64,000 nucleotides of DNA from Anaerolineae bacterium (GTDB lineage Bacteria > Chloroflexota > Anaerolineae > Aggregatilineales > Phototrophicaceae). The position numbers and the translations under genes were made by a program. Numbering within the stretch: position 1 is the first letter of the stretch; the number at the start of each line of letters is the position of its first letter. Location of the stretch: assembly GCA_022843385.1 (NCBI GenBank), contig JALHNT010000017.1, positions 81,148 through 145,147 of the forward strand. The letters run 5' to 3'. The notes beneath the pieces were generated by a model. That model did not search any database. It was not told the DNA's origin and saw nothing but the letters and a program-made list of their open reading frames with translations. This document shows positions 1 through 8,717 of this stretch, in pieces.

Positions 1-729
1 CGCGGTCAGGGGATTGAAATCGTGCTGGCAGTGGACATCTCCAGCAGCATGAATGCGATGGATTTTTCCACACAAAACCGACTAGAAACGGCCAAAGGCG
101 TCATTAACAGCTTCATCAGCGGACGGGAATTTGACCGGATCGGCCTGGTCGCTTTTGCCCAGGATGCCTTCCAGATTACGCCGCCAACCCTCGATTATTC
201 GGCGCTGGAACGCAGTGTATCCAGCCTGCGGTTGGCGACGGACATGGGACTGGATGACGGAACCGCTATCGGAGAAGGGATTGCTTCTGCCGCCAACATG
301 CTGCGCAGCACCAGCTCACCGAGTCGTATCATTATTCTATTGACTGATGGTGCCAGCAACGCCGGCAGCATCGGGCCACTGACCGCAGCGCAGGCCGTCG
401 CAACATTAGGTATACAGGTCTACACCATTGGCATGGTCGAAGCATCATTGATCGCCGCTGCCGAAGTGAGAGCGCAGCCAGCCGACGTCAATGTGGACGA
501 AGCGACGTTGCAACAGATCGCCACTATCACAGATGGCCGGTATTTCCGCGCGACCGATCTCACCAGCCTGGAAGCCATCTACACTCAAATTGATACACTC
601 GAACGATCCGATGTGGAACGGGTTGAGACCGTACGCTGGCAGGATCAGGCAGGCATCTTGTTGGTGAGCGCACTATTGCTCCTGATCTTGGAGCAACTTC
701 TACGTCACGTGGTATTTCAGACCTTATGA
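1..729 (+). CDS. BatA-like VWA-domain membrane protein (5' end outside window)
   Basis: The reading frame is already open at base 1 (RGQGIEIVLAVDISSSMN), so the N-terminus lies outside the window; the GTG at 22 is internal. The visible part is a von Willebrand factor A domain with the metal-binding DxSxS motif (DISSS) near the start and a later LLTDGASNAG strand typical of VWA proteins. A hydrophobic C-terminal helix (ILLVSALLLLILEQLL) would anchor it in the membrane. BatA proteins usually carry N-terminal membrane helices before the VWA domain, presumably lost upstream. It overlaps the next gene by ATGA, and the five-gene order VWA-VWA-TPR-BatD-TPR/SH3 supports a Bat (aerotolerance-type) complex. 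Such operons often follow a MoxR ATPase and a DUF58 gene, which may lie just left of the window. Confidence 0.85.
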   Translation, partial: RGQGIEIVLAVDISSSMNAMDFSTQNRLETAKGVINSFISGREFDRIGLVAFAQDAFQITPPTLDYSALERSVSSLRLATDMGLDDGTAIGEGIASAANMLRSTSSPSRIIILLTDGASNAGSIGPLTAAQAVATLGIQVYTIGMVEASLIAAAEVRAQPADVNVDEATLQQIATITDGRYFRATDLTSLEAIYTQIDTLERSDVERVETVRWQDQAGILLVSALLLLILEQLLRHVVFQTL

Positions 730-1727
730 TGTTTTTGAATGCGCCAGTTCTACTTTTGATCGTCCTGCTCCCAATTATGGGATGGTTTCTCCATCGGCAG
801 GAACAGCGGCGCGAGGCGCGGCTCCAGCGCGTACCCGGCTTGATCGCTCAACGCCCTTCCCCATCTCGTCATCAGATGACTCTAGTAAGGATTATCCTGC
901 GCATGGCAGCGCTGTTGTGGATTATTCTCGCCCTGGCGCGTCCTGTTTGGGGAACAGAAATCGAGACCATCGATACACAAAGGGTCTCGATCATGTTTGT
1001 CCTGGATGTGAGCAATAGCATGAACGCACAGGACATCCAACCGAGTCGTCTTGAGCGCGCCCGATTGAGCCTGCGAGATTTGCTGACGCGATTGAGCGGC
1101 AATGAAATAGGTCTTATCCTCTTTGCCGGTGATGCCCTCGTCCGATTCCCGCTGACCACTGACACCAGTGCTGCTGACACGCTGATCCAATCCGTGAGCA
1201 GCGACGCCATCGGGCAGCAAGGAACGAATATCACACAAGCGCTACAACTGGCGTTGGAGGCGCTGGCAACGGCTTCAGCCGAGCAACGCTTGATTGTATT
1301 GATGACCGACGGTGAAAATCATGAGGGCGATCTGGACGCTGTGCTGACAGAGGCTCAGGCACGAGGCATCAGCATACTCGTTGTCGGTTACGGTAATCCC
1401 GAAGGTACAACAATCCCAATTCGTGATGAGACCGGCGTAGTGACAGGCGTGAAAACGGATCCAGCGGGAAACCCGGTACAATCCCGTCTAGATGAAACGA
1501 CACTAAGCGCCATCTCGCGCGTCACTAACGGAGCCTACTGGCGCAGTATGCCCGCCGGTAGTGAAATTGACCAACTCATCGCCGCCATTGACCAACGCGG
1601 CCTTTCGCGGCTGGCCGACGGTATTCAGCGGCGGTTGATCGAGCGCTTCGACATCTTTGCCGGGTTAGCCATCTTGAGTATCCTTATAGACATTCTGACC
1701 TCAGATCGACGATGGCTGGTTACATGA
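726..1727 (+). CDS. BatB-like VWA-domain membrane protein
   Basis: A 333-residue protein with two N-terminal membrane helices (about residues 5-22 and 52-73), a VWA domain whose MIDAS begins DVSNS at residues 94-98, the strand LIVLMTDGENHEG, and a C-terminal helix near residues 305-325. This is the classic BatA/BatB architecture: a membrane-anchored, metal-dependent protein-interaction domain facing the outside. It starts at an ATG overlapping the upstream stop (ATGA) and its own stop directly abuts the next ATG, so translation is probably coupled. The biochemical role of Bat proteins is poorly defined; links to oxidative-stress tolerance come from Bacteroides and Leptospira literature and are not shown by the sequence. 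Confidence 0.87.
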   Translation: MMFLNAPVLLLIVLLPIMGWFLHRQEQRREARLQRVPGLIAQRPSPSRHQMTLVRIILRMAALLWIILALARPVWGTEIETIDTQRVSIMFVLDVSNSMNAQDIQPSRLERARLSLRDLLTRLSGNEIGLILFAGDALVRFPLTTDTSAADTLIQSVSSDAIGQQGTNITQALQLALEALATASAEQRLIVLMTDGENHEGDLDAVLTEAQARGISILVVGYGNPEGTTIPIRDETGVVTGVKTDPAGNPVQSRLDETTLSAISRVTNGAYWRSMPAGSEIDQLIAAIDQRGLSRLADGIQRRLIERFDIFAGLAILSILIDILTSDRRWLVT

Positions 1728-2363
1728 ATGATCGGTAGAAAATGGGCTGCGGTATTTTTCATTACAGCAGGGTGTTCTGCGCTGCCACCCGAACAAAATC
1801 AACAGGGCAATGACGCACTGTTGAACGGTGATTATGCTGCCGCTTTGGATTCTTATCGTGCTGCACAGGTCGCCGCACCTGACCAGGCCGAGTACTACAT
1901 CAACGCTGCCAATGCTTATGTTGCTGATAATCAACCAGAACAGGCCATCGCTGCCCTCACGCAGGCACTCCTTCGTGCCGATGAAACTCTCAAGCCTCAT
2001 ATCTTCTACAATCTTGGGAATATCTACTTTCAGCAATCCCGTCTCCCCGAAGCCATCCAGGCCTATCGACAGGCACTCTTGGGCAATCCGCAGGATGAAG
2101 ATGCTCGCCACAACCTGGAATTAGCTCTACGTCAGCTCACCCTAACACCCCCAGCCGATGTATCGTTGCCATCACCTATCCCTTCAATGATCGCGACCGA
2201 GACTTCGACAACACCAACACCTGAACCCACTGATTCACCCAACAACGCTGAAGAGATGAGCCAAGAAGAAGCGGAGAGTTTGCTCGACGCAGCCCAGCGG
2301 AACCAGCCGGTGCTGCCAGCTACCACGTCAGCCGCCCCTGGCGAAACAGGTCAGGACTGGTAG
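1728..2363 (+). CDS. BatC-like TPR lipoprotein
   Basis: A 211-residue protein with a short lipoprotein signal ending in FITAGC, so Cys16 is the probable lipidated residue. Tetratricopeptide repeats cover about residues 22-135 (for example NAANAYVADNQPEQAIAALT and FYNLGNIYFQQSRLPEAIQA). The remainder is a Thr/Pro/Glu-rich tail without recognisable fold. TPR proteins in Bat operons are thought to scaffold the VWA partners. It begins immediately after the BatB stop and ends immediately before the BatD start, with no spacer on either side. Length and content fit BatC; the assignment rests mostly on operon position. Confidence 0.8.
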   Translation: MIGRKWAAVFFITAGCSALPPEQNQQGNDALLNGDYAAALDSYRAAQVAAPDQAEYYINAANAYVADNQPEQAIAALTQALLRADETLKPHIFYNLGNIYFQQSRLPEAIQAYRQALLGNPQDEDARHNLELALRQLTLTPPADVSLPSPIPSMIATETSTTPTPEPTDSPNNAEEMSQEEAESLLDAAQRNQPVLPATTSAAPGETGQDW

Positions 2364-3695
2364 ATGATGCGAAACATCATCTTTCTGGTCGCCGCTTTGT
2401 CGCTCGGCTGTGGCGTACACCCGGTGTCTGCGCAGAGCGAACCACAAGACGATTACTTCGTTGAGGCAGCGGTCAGCAACGCCAGACCATTTGTCGGGGA
2501 ACAGATCATCTATTCATTTCTGCTTTACGATGCGGTGGGGCTGGATACGCCGCTCTATGAGCCGTCGGACTTTGAGGGGTTCTGGCATCAGGACATTGGG
2601 ATTACCGGGCAGGAAGTGCGGTTACTTGGTGACCGTCAGTACAGCGTTACAACCCTCACGACCATCCTGTTTCCTACGCAAATCGGCAGCCTAACCATCG
2701 AATCGCCGCGTCTCATCCTGCCAGCTACGGTATTCGGCGCGGAGCAAGTCATCAGCGCTACACCGATCAGCATACAGGTACAACCGCTGCCGGATGACAC
2801 ACCGGTTGGATTCAGCGGCTTGGTCGGGCAAATCCGATTGACAGCAACGATTGATCGCCAGAGCGTGACACTCGGAGAATCGGTTAGCATTCGACTCAAT
2901 GTGACCGGAAGCGGTAACATCGAGCGCCTGGGCCTACCGAACATCATCGACAACTCTCTGTGGCGCGTATTCGAGAACCCATTTCAGTATACATATGCTT
3001 GGGAGAATGAAGAGTTGGTCGGCAGCCAGACGCTCGACTACATCTTGTTTGCCCGCCGCGCCGGCCTGCTGGAACTGCCTGCGTTCTCGCTGATCTATTT
3101 TGACCCAATCACCATGGCTTATCAGTCAGCGACTACTGCACCCCTAACCATTGAAATTCGCCCATCTGACGCTGTCTCATCCAGCCCCGCACCCACATCG
3201 GCACGAGCGTTTGAGGCATTGCCATCGCTCACTAACCGTAATGTTTCAACAGGCAGCCCAATCTCTCTGCACCCAATCGTGATATTCATGCTCTTGCTGA
3301 TACCTCCAGCAGCAGCGGCAGCCGTTCTCATCGGGCAAACACTCAATGAGCGGCGCCGACAGCGTGAACGTGACAAGCGCCGACAGCGTGCGCTTCGTAG
3401 TGCAATTGAGGATCTGAAACAGGTCTCCAGACTCAGTGACGAAGCTGGACGTTCAGCCTGCTCCACTATAATCCAGCAATTCCTGCGAGACAGGCTGAAC
3501 GAGAACGCTGCTGCATTCGATGGCAAGTTCTGGCTTGCGAATGGGTACAGCGAGGACTTTTATCGTCATCTGCAACGCTGTCGCACGATCACTCATGAAG
3601 TCCGGTTTGCCCCAAGCCACGCACTCGTTACCGAGGAGAAAATCGCTCAGATTGTTGAAATTCTGCAAGCGATTGACCGGATCGCCCCCGTATGA
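2364..3695 (+). CDS. BatD-like oxygen tolerance protein
   Basis: A 443-residue secreted membrane protein. A signal peptide ends around VSA-QS (residues 20-25). The following 280 residues are beta-rich with repeated immunoglobulin-like features (VSNARPFVGEQIIYSFLLYD; TATIDRQSVTLGESVSIRLN), the signature of BatD proteins. One membrane helix sits around residues 306-327 and is followed by a basic cytoplasmic region with a helical tail. ATG or ATG-ATG start directly after the BatC stop; the 3' end overlaps batE by ATGA. Family membership is clear; molecular function is unknown. Confidence 0.83.
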   Translation: MMRNIIFLVAALSLGCGVHPVSAQSEPQDDYFVEAAVSNARPFVGEQIIYSFLLYDAVGLDTPLYEPSDFEGFWHQDIGITGQEVRLLGDRQYSVTTLTTILFPTQIGSLTIESPRLILPATVFGAEQVISATPISIQVQPLPDDTPVGFSGLVGQIRLTATIDRQSVTLGESVSIRLNVTGSGNIERLGLPNIIDNSLWRVFENPFQYTYAWENEELVGSQTLDYILFARRAGLLELPAFSLIYFDPITMAYQSATTAPLTIEIRPSDAVSSSPAPTSARAFEALPSLTNRNVSTGSPISLHPIVIFMLLLIPPAAAAAVLIGQTLNERRRQRERDKRRQRALRSAIEDLKQVSRLSDEAGRSACSTIIQQFLRDRLNENAAAFDGKFWLANGYSEDFYRHLQRCRTITHEVRFAPSHALVTEEKIAQIVEILQAIDRIAPV

Positions 3696-4447
3696 AGCAG
3701 CTCATGTTATGCCTGTTTCTAGCACTGACAGTTGTCGGAGTAACGGCTGCACAATCCGACACTGAGCTAATTGAAGCGGCAGCCGAAGCCTACGAACGTG
3801 AGGATTATGCGCGGGCCGCCCAGCTTTATGAAAACCTCTTGCAGCGAATTCCCGCAACCGGTGAACTCCACCTCAATCTGGGCAACAGCTATTTCCTGTC
3901 CGGTGATGTTGGGCAGGCGCTGCTGAATTATCGACGGGCGCAGATGTTTATGCCCCGCGATAGCGCCGTGCAAGAGAACCTCGCCATTGTCCGGGCCAGA
4001 CGGATGGACTTTGTAGATTCATCTGCTGTCGGGATTATTCCCGCTGCTCTGGAGTCTGTGCAAAGCAACTTGACCTTTGCCGAGTTGTTTGCCCTCTTCT
4101 ATCTTGGTTGGGTGAGCAGCTCGATAGGCTTGTCCCTGTACTGGCTGAAGCACACCTGGAGGAAGCGATTGCGCCTATGGATGATTGTGGTGTTTACCCT
4201 GACAACGGCCTTAGCCGTCATACTGCTGAGTGTCTGGGGGTGGGAAACTCACAATCCACCCGGCGTGGTCATCAGCTCACAGGTCGATGTGATGAGCGGC
4301 CCTGGAACCGACTATCTGAAGATCGATGTAATTCATGCGGGAAGCGAATTCAGAGTGATCGAACGTCAAGGCGGTTGGATCCGCTATTGGCAGGCGAATG
4401 GTGAACAAGGCTGGATACCCACTACGACCACCGAAATGATTCGTTGA
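3692..4447 (+). CDS. BatE-like TPR/SH3 membrane protein
   Basis: A 251-residue protein with a signal peptide (LMLCLFLALTVVGVTAAQS), tetratricopeptide repeats in about residues 24-100 (AYEREDYARAAQLYENLLQR, LHLNLGNSYFLSGDVGQALL), two membrane helices near 130-148 and 157-178, and a C-terminal bacterial SH3-like domain from about residue 188 (VMSGPGTDYLKIDVIHAGSE, GGWIRYWQANGEQGWI). This matches BatE. It closes the operon: a hairpin follows 12 bases after the stop, and the next genes are on the other strand. Confidence 0.83.
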   Translation: MKQLMLCLFLALTVVGVTAAQSDTELIEAAAEAYEREDYARAAQLYENLLQRIPATGELHLNLGNSYFLSGDVGQALLNYRRAQMFMPRDSAVQENLAIVRARRMDFVDSSAVGIIPAALESVQSNLTFAELFALFYLGWVSSSIGLSLYWLKHTWRKRLRLWMIVVFTLTTALAVILLSVWGWETHNPPGVVISSQVDVMSGPGTDYLKIDVIHAGSEFRVIERQGGWIRYWQANGEQGWIPTTTTEMIR

Positions 4448-4459
4448 GAAAGGAGAAAT

Positions 4460-4483
4460 GGGCAAGAGATCGCTCTCCTGCCC
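4460..4483. terminator. Hairpin between converging bat and sucCD operons
   Basis: A 10-bp stem with one mismatch (GGGCAAGAGA / TCTCCTGCCC) and a TCGC loop lies between two converging operons. There is no clean T-run on either side, so it may act weakly or mainly as a transcript end stabiliser. Confidence 0.6.
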
Positions 4484-4494
4484 AGACTGTTACT

Positions 4495-5352
4495 TTACTT
4501 CAGCAGTGCAGGAATCTGCTCTGGATTTTCGGCGACCTTCACACCAGCGGATTGCAGGGCGTCAATTTTTTCGGTGGCTGTACCTTCACCACCCTCAATG
4601 ATCGCGCCGGCGTGTCCCATGCGCGTGCCAGGTGGTGCGCTTTTGCCAGCAATGAACGCTGCTACCGGCTTCGTCATGTGGGCCTTGATGAACTCCGCGG
4701 CATCAATCTCAGCTCGTCCACCAATTTCACCAATCAATACCACTCGTTCAGTCTCTGGGTCATCCTCAAAGAGTTGTAGCGCCTCAACGAAATTGGTGCC
4801 AATCACGGGGTCACCACCGATGCCAAGACAGGTGCTTTGTCCCATGCCAGCTGCGGTCAGAGCTGAGACAACCTCATAGGTCAAAGTACCACTCTTGGAC
4901 ACAACGCCGACATTCCCCGGCGTGGCGATGTAGCCGGGCATAATGCCTACTTTGGCCTGACCAGGGGTGAGCAGACCCGGGCAGTTCGGGCCGATCAGAC
5001 GACTGCCGCTGCGCTTGACATAATCATAGACCTTCATCATGTCGAGGATAGGAATACCCTCAGTGATACAGACGATCAATGCAATCCCGGCATCTGTTGC
5101 TTCATAAATGGCATCGGGAGCGAACGCAGCCGGCGCATAAATGATGCTGACGTTCGCGCCAGTCACATCAACTGCCTTTTTGACGGTGTCGAAGACTGGT
5201 TTGCCATGAACCCATTCGCCACCTTTGCCTGGGGTCACCCCGCCAACAACATTGGTGCCATAGTCAATCATCTGCTTGGTATGAAAGCTGCCTTCACGGC
5301 CTGTGATGCCCTGTACCAGCAGTTTCGTGTTTTTGTCGACCAGAATAGCCAT
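4495..5352 (-). CDS. sucD: Succinyl-CoA ligase (ADP-forming) alpha subunit
   Basis: A 285-residue SucD of normal length. It catalyses, with SucC, the reversible conversion of succinyl-CoA to succinate with substrate-level phosphorylation in the TCA cycle. Visible are the N-terminal CoA-binding Rossmann domain ([20 protein letters not shown]), the [13 protein letters not shown] segment, and the ligase domain with the phospho-histidine loop [14 protein letters not shown] near residue 247. It lies 2 bases downstream of sucC in the same operon. No oddity seen. Confidence 0.97.
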   Translation of the reverse strand: MAILVDKNTKLLVQGITGREGSFHTKQMIDYGTNVVGGVTPGKGGEWVHGKPVFDTVKKAVDVTGANVSIIYAPAAFAPDAIYEATDAGIALIVCITEGIPILDMMKVYDYVKRSGSRLIGPNCPGLLTPGQAKVGIMPGYIATPGNVGVVSKSGTLTYEVVSALTAAGMGQSTCLGIGGDPVIGTNFVEALQLFEDDPETERVVLIGEIGGRAEIDAAEFIKAHMTKPVAAFIAGKSAPPGTRMGHAGAIIEGGEGTATEKIDALQSAGVKVAENPEQIPALLK

Positions 5353-5354
5353 CG

Positions 5355-6512
5355 TTAAATTGCTCCTCGCGCGGCTTCAACCGCTTTCTTCGCAGCTTCA
5401 GTCAGCGTTGCAGCACTCACCAGATTCGGAACCTTGGCTGCATCAATGAGCACGCGACCTTCTTCAGCATTGGTTCCCGCCAGTCGGATGACCATTGGGA
5501 TGTTGGTTTTCACTTCATCGAGCGCTTGCAGGATGCCGCGCGCCACTTCATCTCCGCGTGTAATTCCGCCGAAGATGTTAAAGAGCACCGATTTGACATT
5601 GGGATCGGATAGGATAATGCGAAGCGCCGCCGCAACCTTACTAGCCTGCGCACCACCACCAATATCAAGAAAGTTAGCCGGCCCAATCGACTCGCCGCCA
5701 TAGAGTTTAGTCATATCCATTGTGGTCATCGCCAAGCCAGCACCATTGACCATACAGCCGATCTGACCATTCAGCTTGACATAAGTGATCCCGGCAGCAC
5801 GTGCCTGAGTCTCCTCAATCGGTTCAGCATCAGTATCGCGCATATCGGCCAGATCAATGTGCCGGAACAACGCATTATCGTCGATCACCATTTTGCCATC
5901 CAGCGCCAGCAGTTGATTCTCTTTTGTAATCACCAGCGGATTCACTTCAGCCAGAACTGCATCACTAGCGCTATAGCATTTAAAGAGATTGGTCGCAATT
6001 TTTGTGAAGGCTTTCCAGTGTTCATGGGGAAGATTGATGCCACTGGCAAGATTGCGCGCCTGATAATCCAGCAATCCAAGGAAAGGATCGATTTGCTCCC
6101 GGATAATCGCTTCAGGCTTCTCATGGGCAACGATCTCGATTTCAACACCACCTTCAGCCGAAGCCATCATCACCGGCTTGCCGCTGGAGCGATCGTTAAC
6201 AATGCCGAGGTAGATTTCGGAGGCAATGTTCACCGCCGGATCAACCAGTACACGCCGCACAATAAGATTCTTGATGGTCATGCCAATGATCTTGCTGGCG
6301 ACTTCCTCAGCCGCCTCAGGTGTATGAGCGACTTTGACACCCCCGGCTTTGCCGCGGCCACCGGCCAACACCTGGGCTTTGACGACAACCGAGCCACCAA
6401 GTTCACGAGCAATTTCATAGACACCCTGGGGCGTCGTCGCAGTTTTCCCGCGCGTAATAGGAATACCGTATTCCGCGAAGCGCGCTTTTGTTTGGTATTC
6501 ATGAAGATTCAC
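5355..6512 (-). CDS. sucC: Succinyl-CoA ligase beta subunit
   Basis: A 385-residue SucC with the typical start ([20 protein letters not shown]), an ATP-grasp domain containing [18 protein letters not shown], and a C-terminal CoA-ligase flavodoxin-like domain with [15 protein letters not shown]. It provides the nucleotide-binding half of the cytoplasmic succinyl-CoA synthetase complex. The start codon is GTG, with GGAGG about 10 bases upstream. It is first gene of sucC-sucD and diverges from the LysM gene at 6724. Confidence 0.97.
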   Translation of the reverse strand: MNLHEYQTKARFAEYGIPITRGKTATTPQGVYEIARELGGSVVVKAQVLAGGRGKAGGVKVAHTPEAAEEVASKIIGMTIKNLIVRRVLVDPAVNIASEIYLGIVNDRSSGKPVMMASAEGGVEIEIVAHEKPEAIIREQIDPFLGLLDYQARNLASGINLPHEHWKAFTKIATNLFKCYSASDAVLAEVNPLVITKENQLLALDGKMVIDDNALFRHIDLADMRDTDAEPIEETQARAAGITYVKLNGQIGCMVNGAGLAMTTMDMTKLYGGESIGPANFLDIGGGAQASKVAAALRIILSDPNVKSVLFNIFGGITRGDEVARGILQALDEVKTNIPMVIRLAGTNAEEGRVLIDAAKVPNLVSAATLTEAAKKAVEAARGAI

Positions 6513-6556
6513 AGGCCAGTAACCTCCGGAAGAACGCTAAAATGGCAAGTCGGTCA

Positions 6557-6583
6557 AGTATACCGTTGTGGAAGGAGCTTCAA
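6557..6583 (-). promoter_or_regulatory. Candidate sucC promoter
   Basis: On the minus strand, TATACT (6557-6562) is preceded by TTGAAG (6578-6583) with a short 15-bp spacer, about 45 bases before the sucC start. The spacer is shorter than optimal, so this is tentative. Confidence 0.35.
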
Positions 6584-6661
6584 CAGGGTGTGGATTGATG
6601 CCATTTTCGGCCACTCACAGGTACAAAACCACCACGGAACATGGTTCATTATCACGGCATG

Positions 6662-6670
6662 TGTTATGAT
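6662..6670 (+). promoter_or_regulatory. Extended -10 promoter of the LysM operon
   Basis: TGTTATGAT is an extended -10 (TGn + TATGAT) about 54 bases before the start at 6724. No good -35 is visible. The 6513-6723 gap is the divergent control region for sucC and this operon. Confidence 0.4.
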
Positions 6671-6723
6671 TATGGGCTGATTGATGGCATGGATGACCAG
6701 CCAAACAGATTATGGAGCCGCGC

Positions 6724-8343
6724 ATGAAGATTACCAGCCGTCTTTTGCTTGCTATTCTGTTTTTCTCGAGTGTGTTGTTTGTCCTGTCCATGCCAGTTGC
6801 TGCACAGGGGCAAAATCTGCTGACCAACCCTGGATTCGAGCAGCCTTTCAACACAGTTGATGGAAGCCCACCACGTCAAGTGGCAAATGGATGGACTCCC
6901 TGGCACATCGGTGGCGGGCCATCAGCTTCCGAAAACATTCAACCTGAATACTACCCGGCCTCCGATACGACCAACGGACTCGGTGTGCCACGCATTCGTA
7001 GCGGCAGTGATGCTCAGCAGTATCACTCTTTCTTCGCTACCCATGACGGTGGTCTGTTGCAGCGCGTGACCGGCATCACCCGCAACGCCCAGATTCGCTT
7101 CAGCGCCTTCATCTACGTGTGGTCCAGCACGTTCGACGATCCGAATCGCAGTGAAGATCCGGGTGGAGTAGTTGTACAGGTTGGCATTGACCCGACCGGT
7201 GGTACCGATGGCACCAGCAATCGAATTGTCTGGTCAGCGCCGGCTGTGCAGTACGATGCTTACAACGAATACTCGGTCACAACAACCGCAACTGGCACCG
7301 AGGTGACCGTTTTCATTCGCACCACAGTCAGTGTTCCGGTCAAAAACACCAACATCTATGTCGATGATGCGTCCCTTACCAGTTCGGGTAGCACGGGCGG
7401 CCCAACCAATACATCGCAGCCTGCCAGTGCCACACCTCGCCCGCCAACCAATACGGCGCAACCAGTTAGCGCCACACCTCGTCCGCCAACCAATACGCCC
7501 GTCAGCGTGCCACCTAGCCCAACGATAAGTTCGGGTACTGGTGCCAGCGTAACACCGGTGTCGCCCAGCGCTACACCGCTTATCCCGACCAATACCCGTG
7601 TAGCAGCATCCAACACACCAGTGCCACCCACGCCTACTCAAGCGACAGGTGGATTGCCTAGTGCCACCCCAGGTCTCCCAGCCACTGCAACGCTGGTTCC
7701 AACAGTGACACCGACCAGCATCCCGATTGGCGGTCAATTTCCAGGCCGAATCGTCCATATCGTGCAGACGGGCGATACGGTGGGCACACTTGCAACTCTC
7801 TATGGCAGTACTACCGATGCCATCATCACTGCCAACGATTTGCCGGCAAGTGCCTTTATCCGGGTGGGGCAGCGGCTTGTCATTCCTGTTCGTCTCACGG
7901 CACCAGCAACTTCAACACCCAGTGCTACGCCCAATGTACCCCAGCCAACGACAGCGCCAACGAGTATCCCACCCACTCAAGCACCACCAGCTACAACCAC
8001 CAGCTACGTCGTTCAACCCGGCGATACTTTGGGGGGAATCGCGTTGCGGTTCAACACCACCATCGGGACAATTGCCCAACTGAACGGCATTACCAACCCG
8101 AACAGCATCTTCTGGGGACAGCGATTGGTCATCCCATCGTCTGGCAATCCGCCACCACCCCCTACGCAGTCGGCCTCATCAACGGTGACCCCTGCTCCAG
8201 CGCGTACCTACGTGGTACAACCCGGTGACACACTCTACCGGATTGCCCTGCGCTTTGGCATCTCCATCAACCAGATCATTCAGGCCAATAACATCACCAA
8301 TCCCAACCGCGTCTTTGTTGGACAGGTGCTGGTCATTCCATGA
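6724..8343 (+). CDS. Secreted protein with N-terminal beta-sandwich and three LysM domains
   Basis: A 539-residue exported protein. The ATG at 6724 is preferred over that at 6712 because GGAG sits six bases before it and the signal peptide then begins MKITSRLLL. After the signal (cleavage near VAAQG) comes a carbohydrate-binding-like beta-sandwich (about residues 30-225, opening NLLTNPGFEQPF), then a Thr/Pro linker that includes a duplicated SATPRPPTNT unit. Three LysM modules start near residues 342, 428 and 495 (VQTGDTVGTLA, VQPGDTLGGIALRF, VQPGDTLYRIALRF). LysM binds N-acetylglucosamine polymers such as peptidoglycan, so it is probably wall- or surface-associated. No catalytic domain was recognised. 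It overlaps the DUF192 gene by ATGA. Confidence 0.88.
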   Translation: MKITSRLLLAILFFSSVLFVLSMPVAAQGQNLLTNPGFEQPFNTVDGSPPRQVANGWTPWHIGGGPSASENIQPEYYPASDTTNGLGVPRIRSGSDAQQYHSFFATHDGGLLQRVTGITRNAQIRFSAFIYVWSSTFDDPNRSEDPGGVVVQVGIDPTGGTDGTSNRIVWSAPAVQYDAYNEYSVTTTATGTEVTVFIRTTVSVPVKNTNIYVDDASLTSSGSTGGPTNTSQPASATPRPPTNTAQPVSATPRPPTNTPVSVPPSPTISSGTGASVTPVSPSATPLIPTNTRVAASNTPVPPTPTQATGGLPSATPGLPATATLVPTVTPTSIPIGGQFPGRIVHIVQTGDTVGTLATLYGSTTDAIITANDLPASAFIRVGQRLVIPVRLTAPATSTPSATPNVPQPTTAPTSIPPTQAPPATTTSYVVQPGDTLGGIALRFNTTIGTIAQLNGITNPNSIFWGQRLVIPSSGNPPPPPTQSASSTVTPAPARTYVVQPGDTLYRIALRFGISINQIIQANNITNPNRVFVGQVLVIP

Positions 8344-8717
8344 GTCAATATCGTATCCTGCGCAATTCAGCGACGGGGCAGATCGTTCTGCCCCGCGCTC
8401 GTTGGTGCAACAGCTTCTGGTGCCGGTTCCGCGGCCTGCAATTCGTTACGACACTCGCGGAAGATGAGGGACTGCTTTTCGTGACTGGTTCGGAAAGCCG
8501 AGCCAATACCAGCATCCATATGTTCTTTATGTTTTTCAGCATAGGCGTCGTGTGGCTAGATGCCAAAGGTATTGTGGTCGATCAATGTCTGGCAAAGCCC
8601 TGGCGTCCGGCCTATGCGCCGGCCAAGCCAGCTCAGTATTTTCTGGAAGCCAACGTGAGTGTGCTGGACAAAGTGCGTGTTGGGGATAAACTTCGCTTTG
8701 ATGAGGTTGTGGTGTGA
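8340..8717 (+). CDS. DUF192 family protein
   Basis: A 125-residue protein whose C-terminal half carries the DUF192 signature: ESRANTSIHMFFMFFSIGVV, WLDAKGIVVD and the Lys/Arg-containing RPAYAPAKPAQYFLEAN. DUF192 is a small beta-rich domain often found near envelope and polysaccharide genes; its biochemical role is not established. No signal peptide is seen here, whereas many family members have one. Start and stop both overlap neighbours by four bases (ATGA, GTGA), so it belongs to the LysM operon. Confidence 0.85.
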   Translation: MSQYRILRNSATGQIVLPRARWCNSFWCRFRGLQFVTTLAEDEGLLFVTGSESRANTSIHMFFMFFSIGVVWLDAKGIVVDQCLAKPWRPAYAPAKPAQYFLEANVSVLDKVRVGDKLRFDEVVV

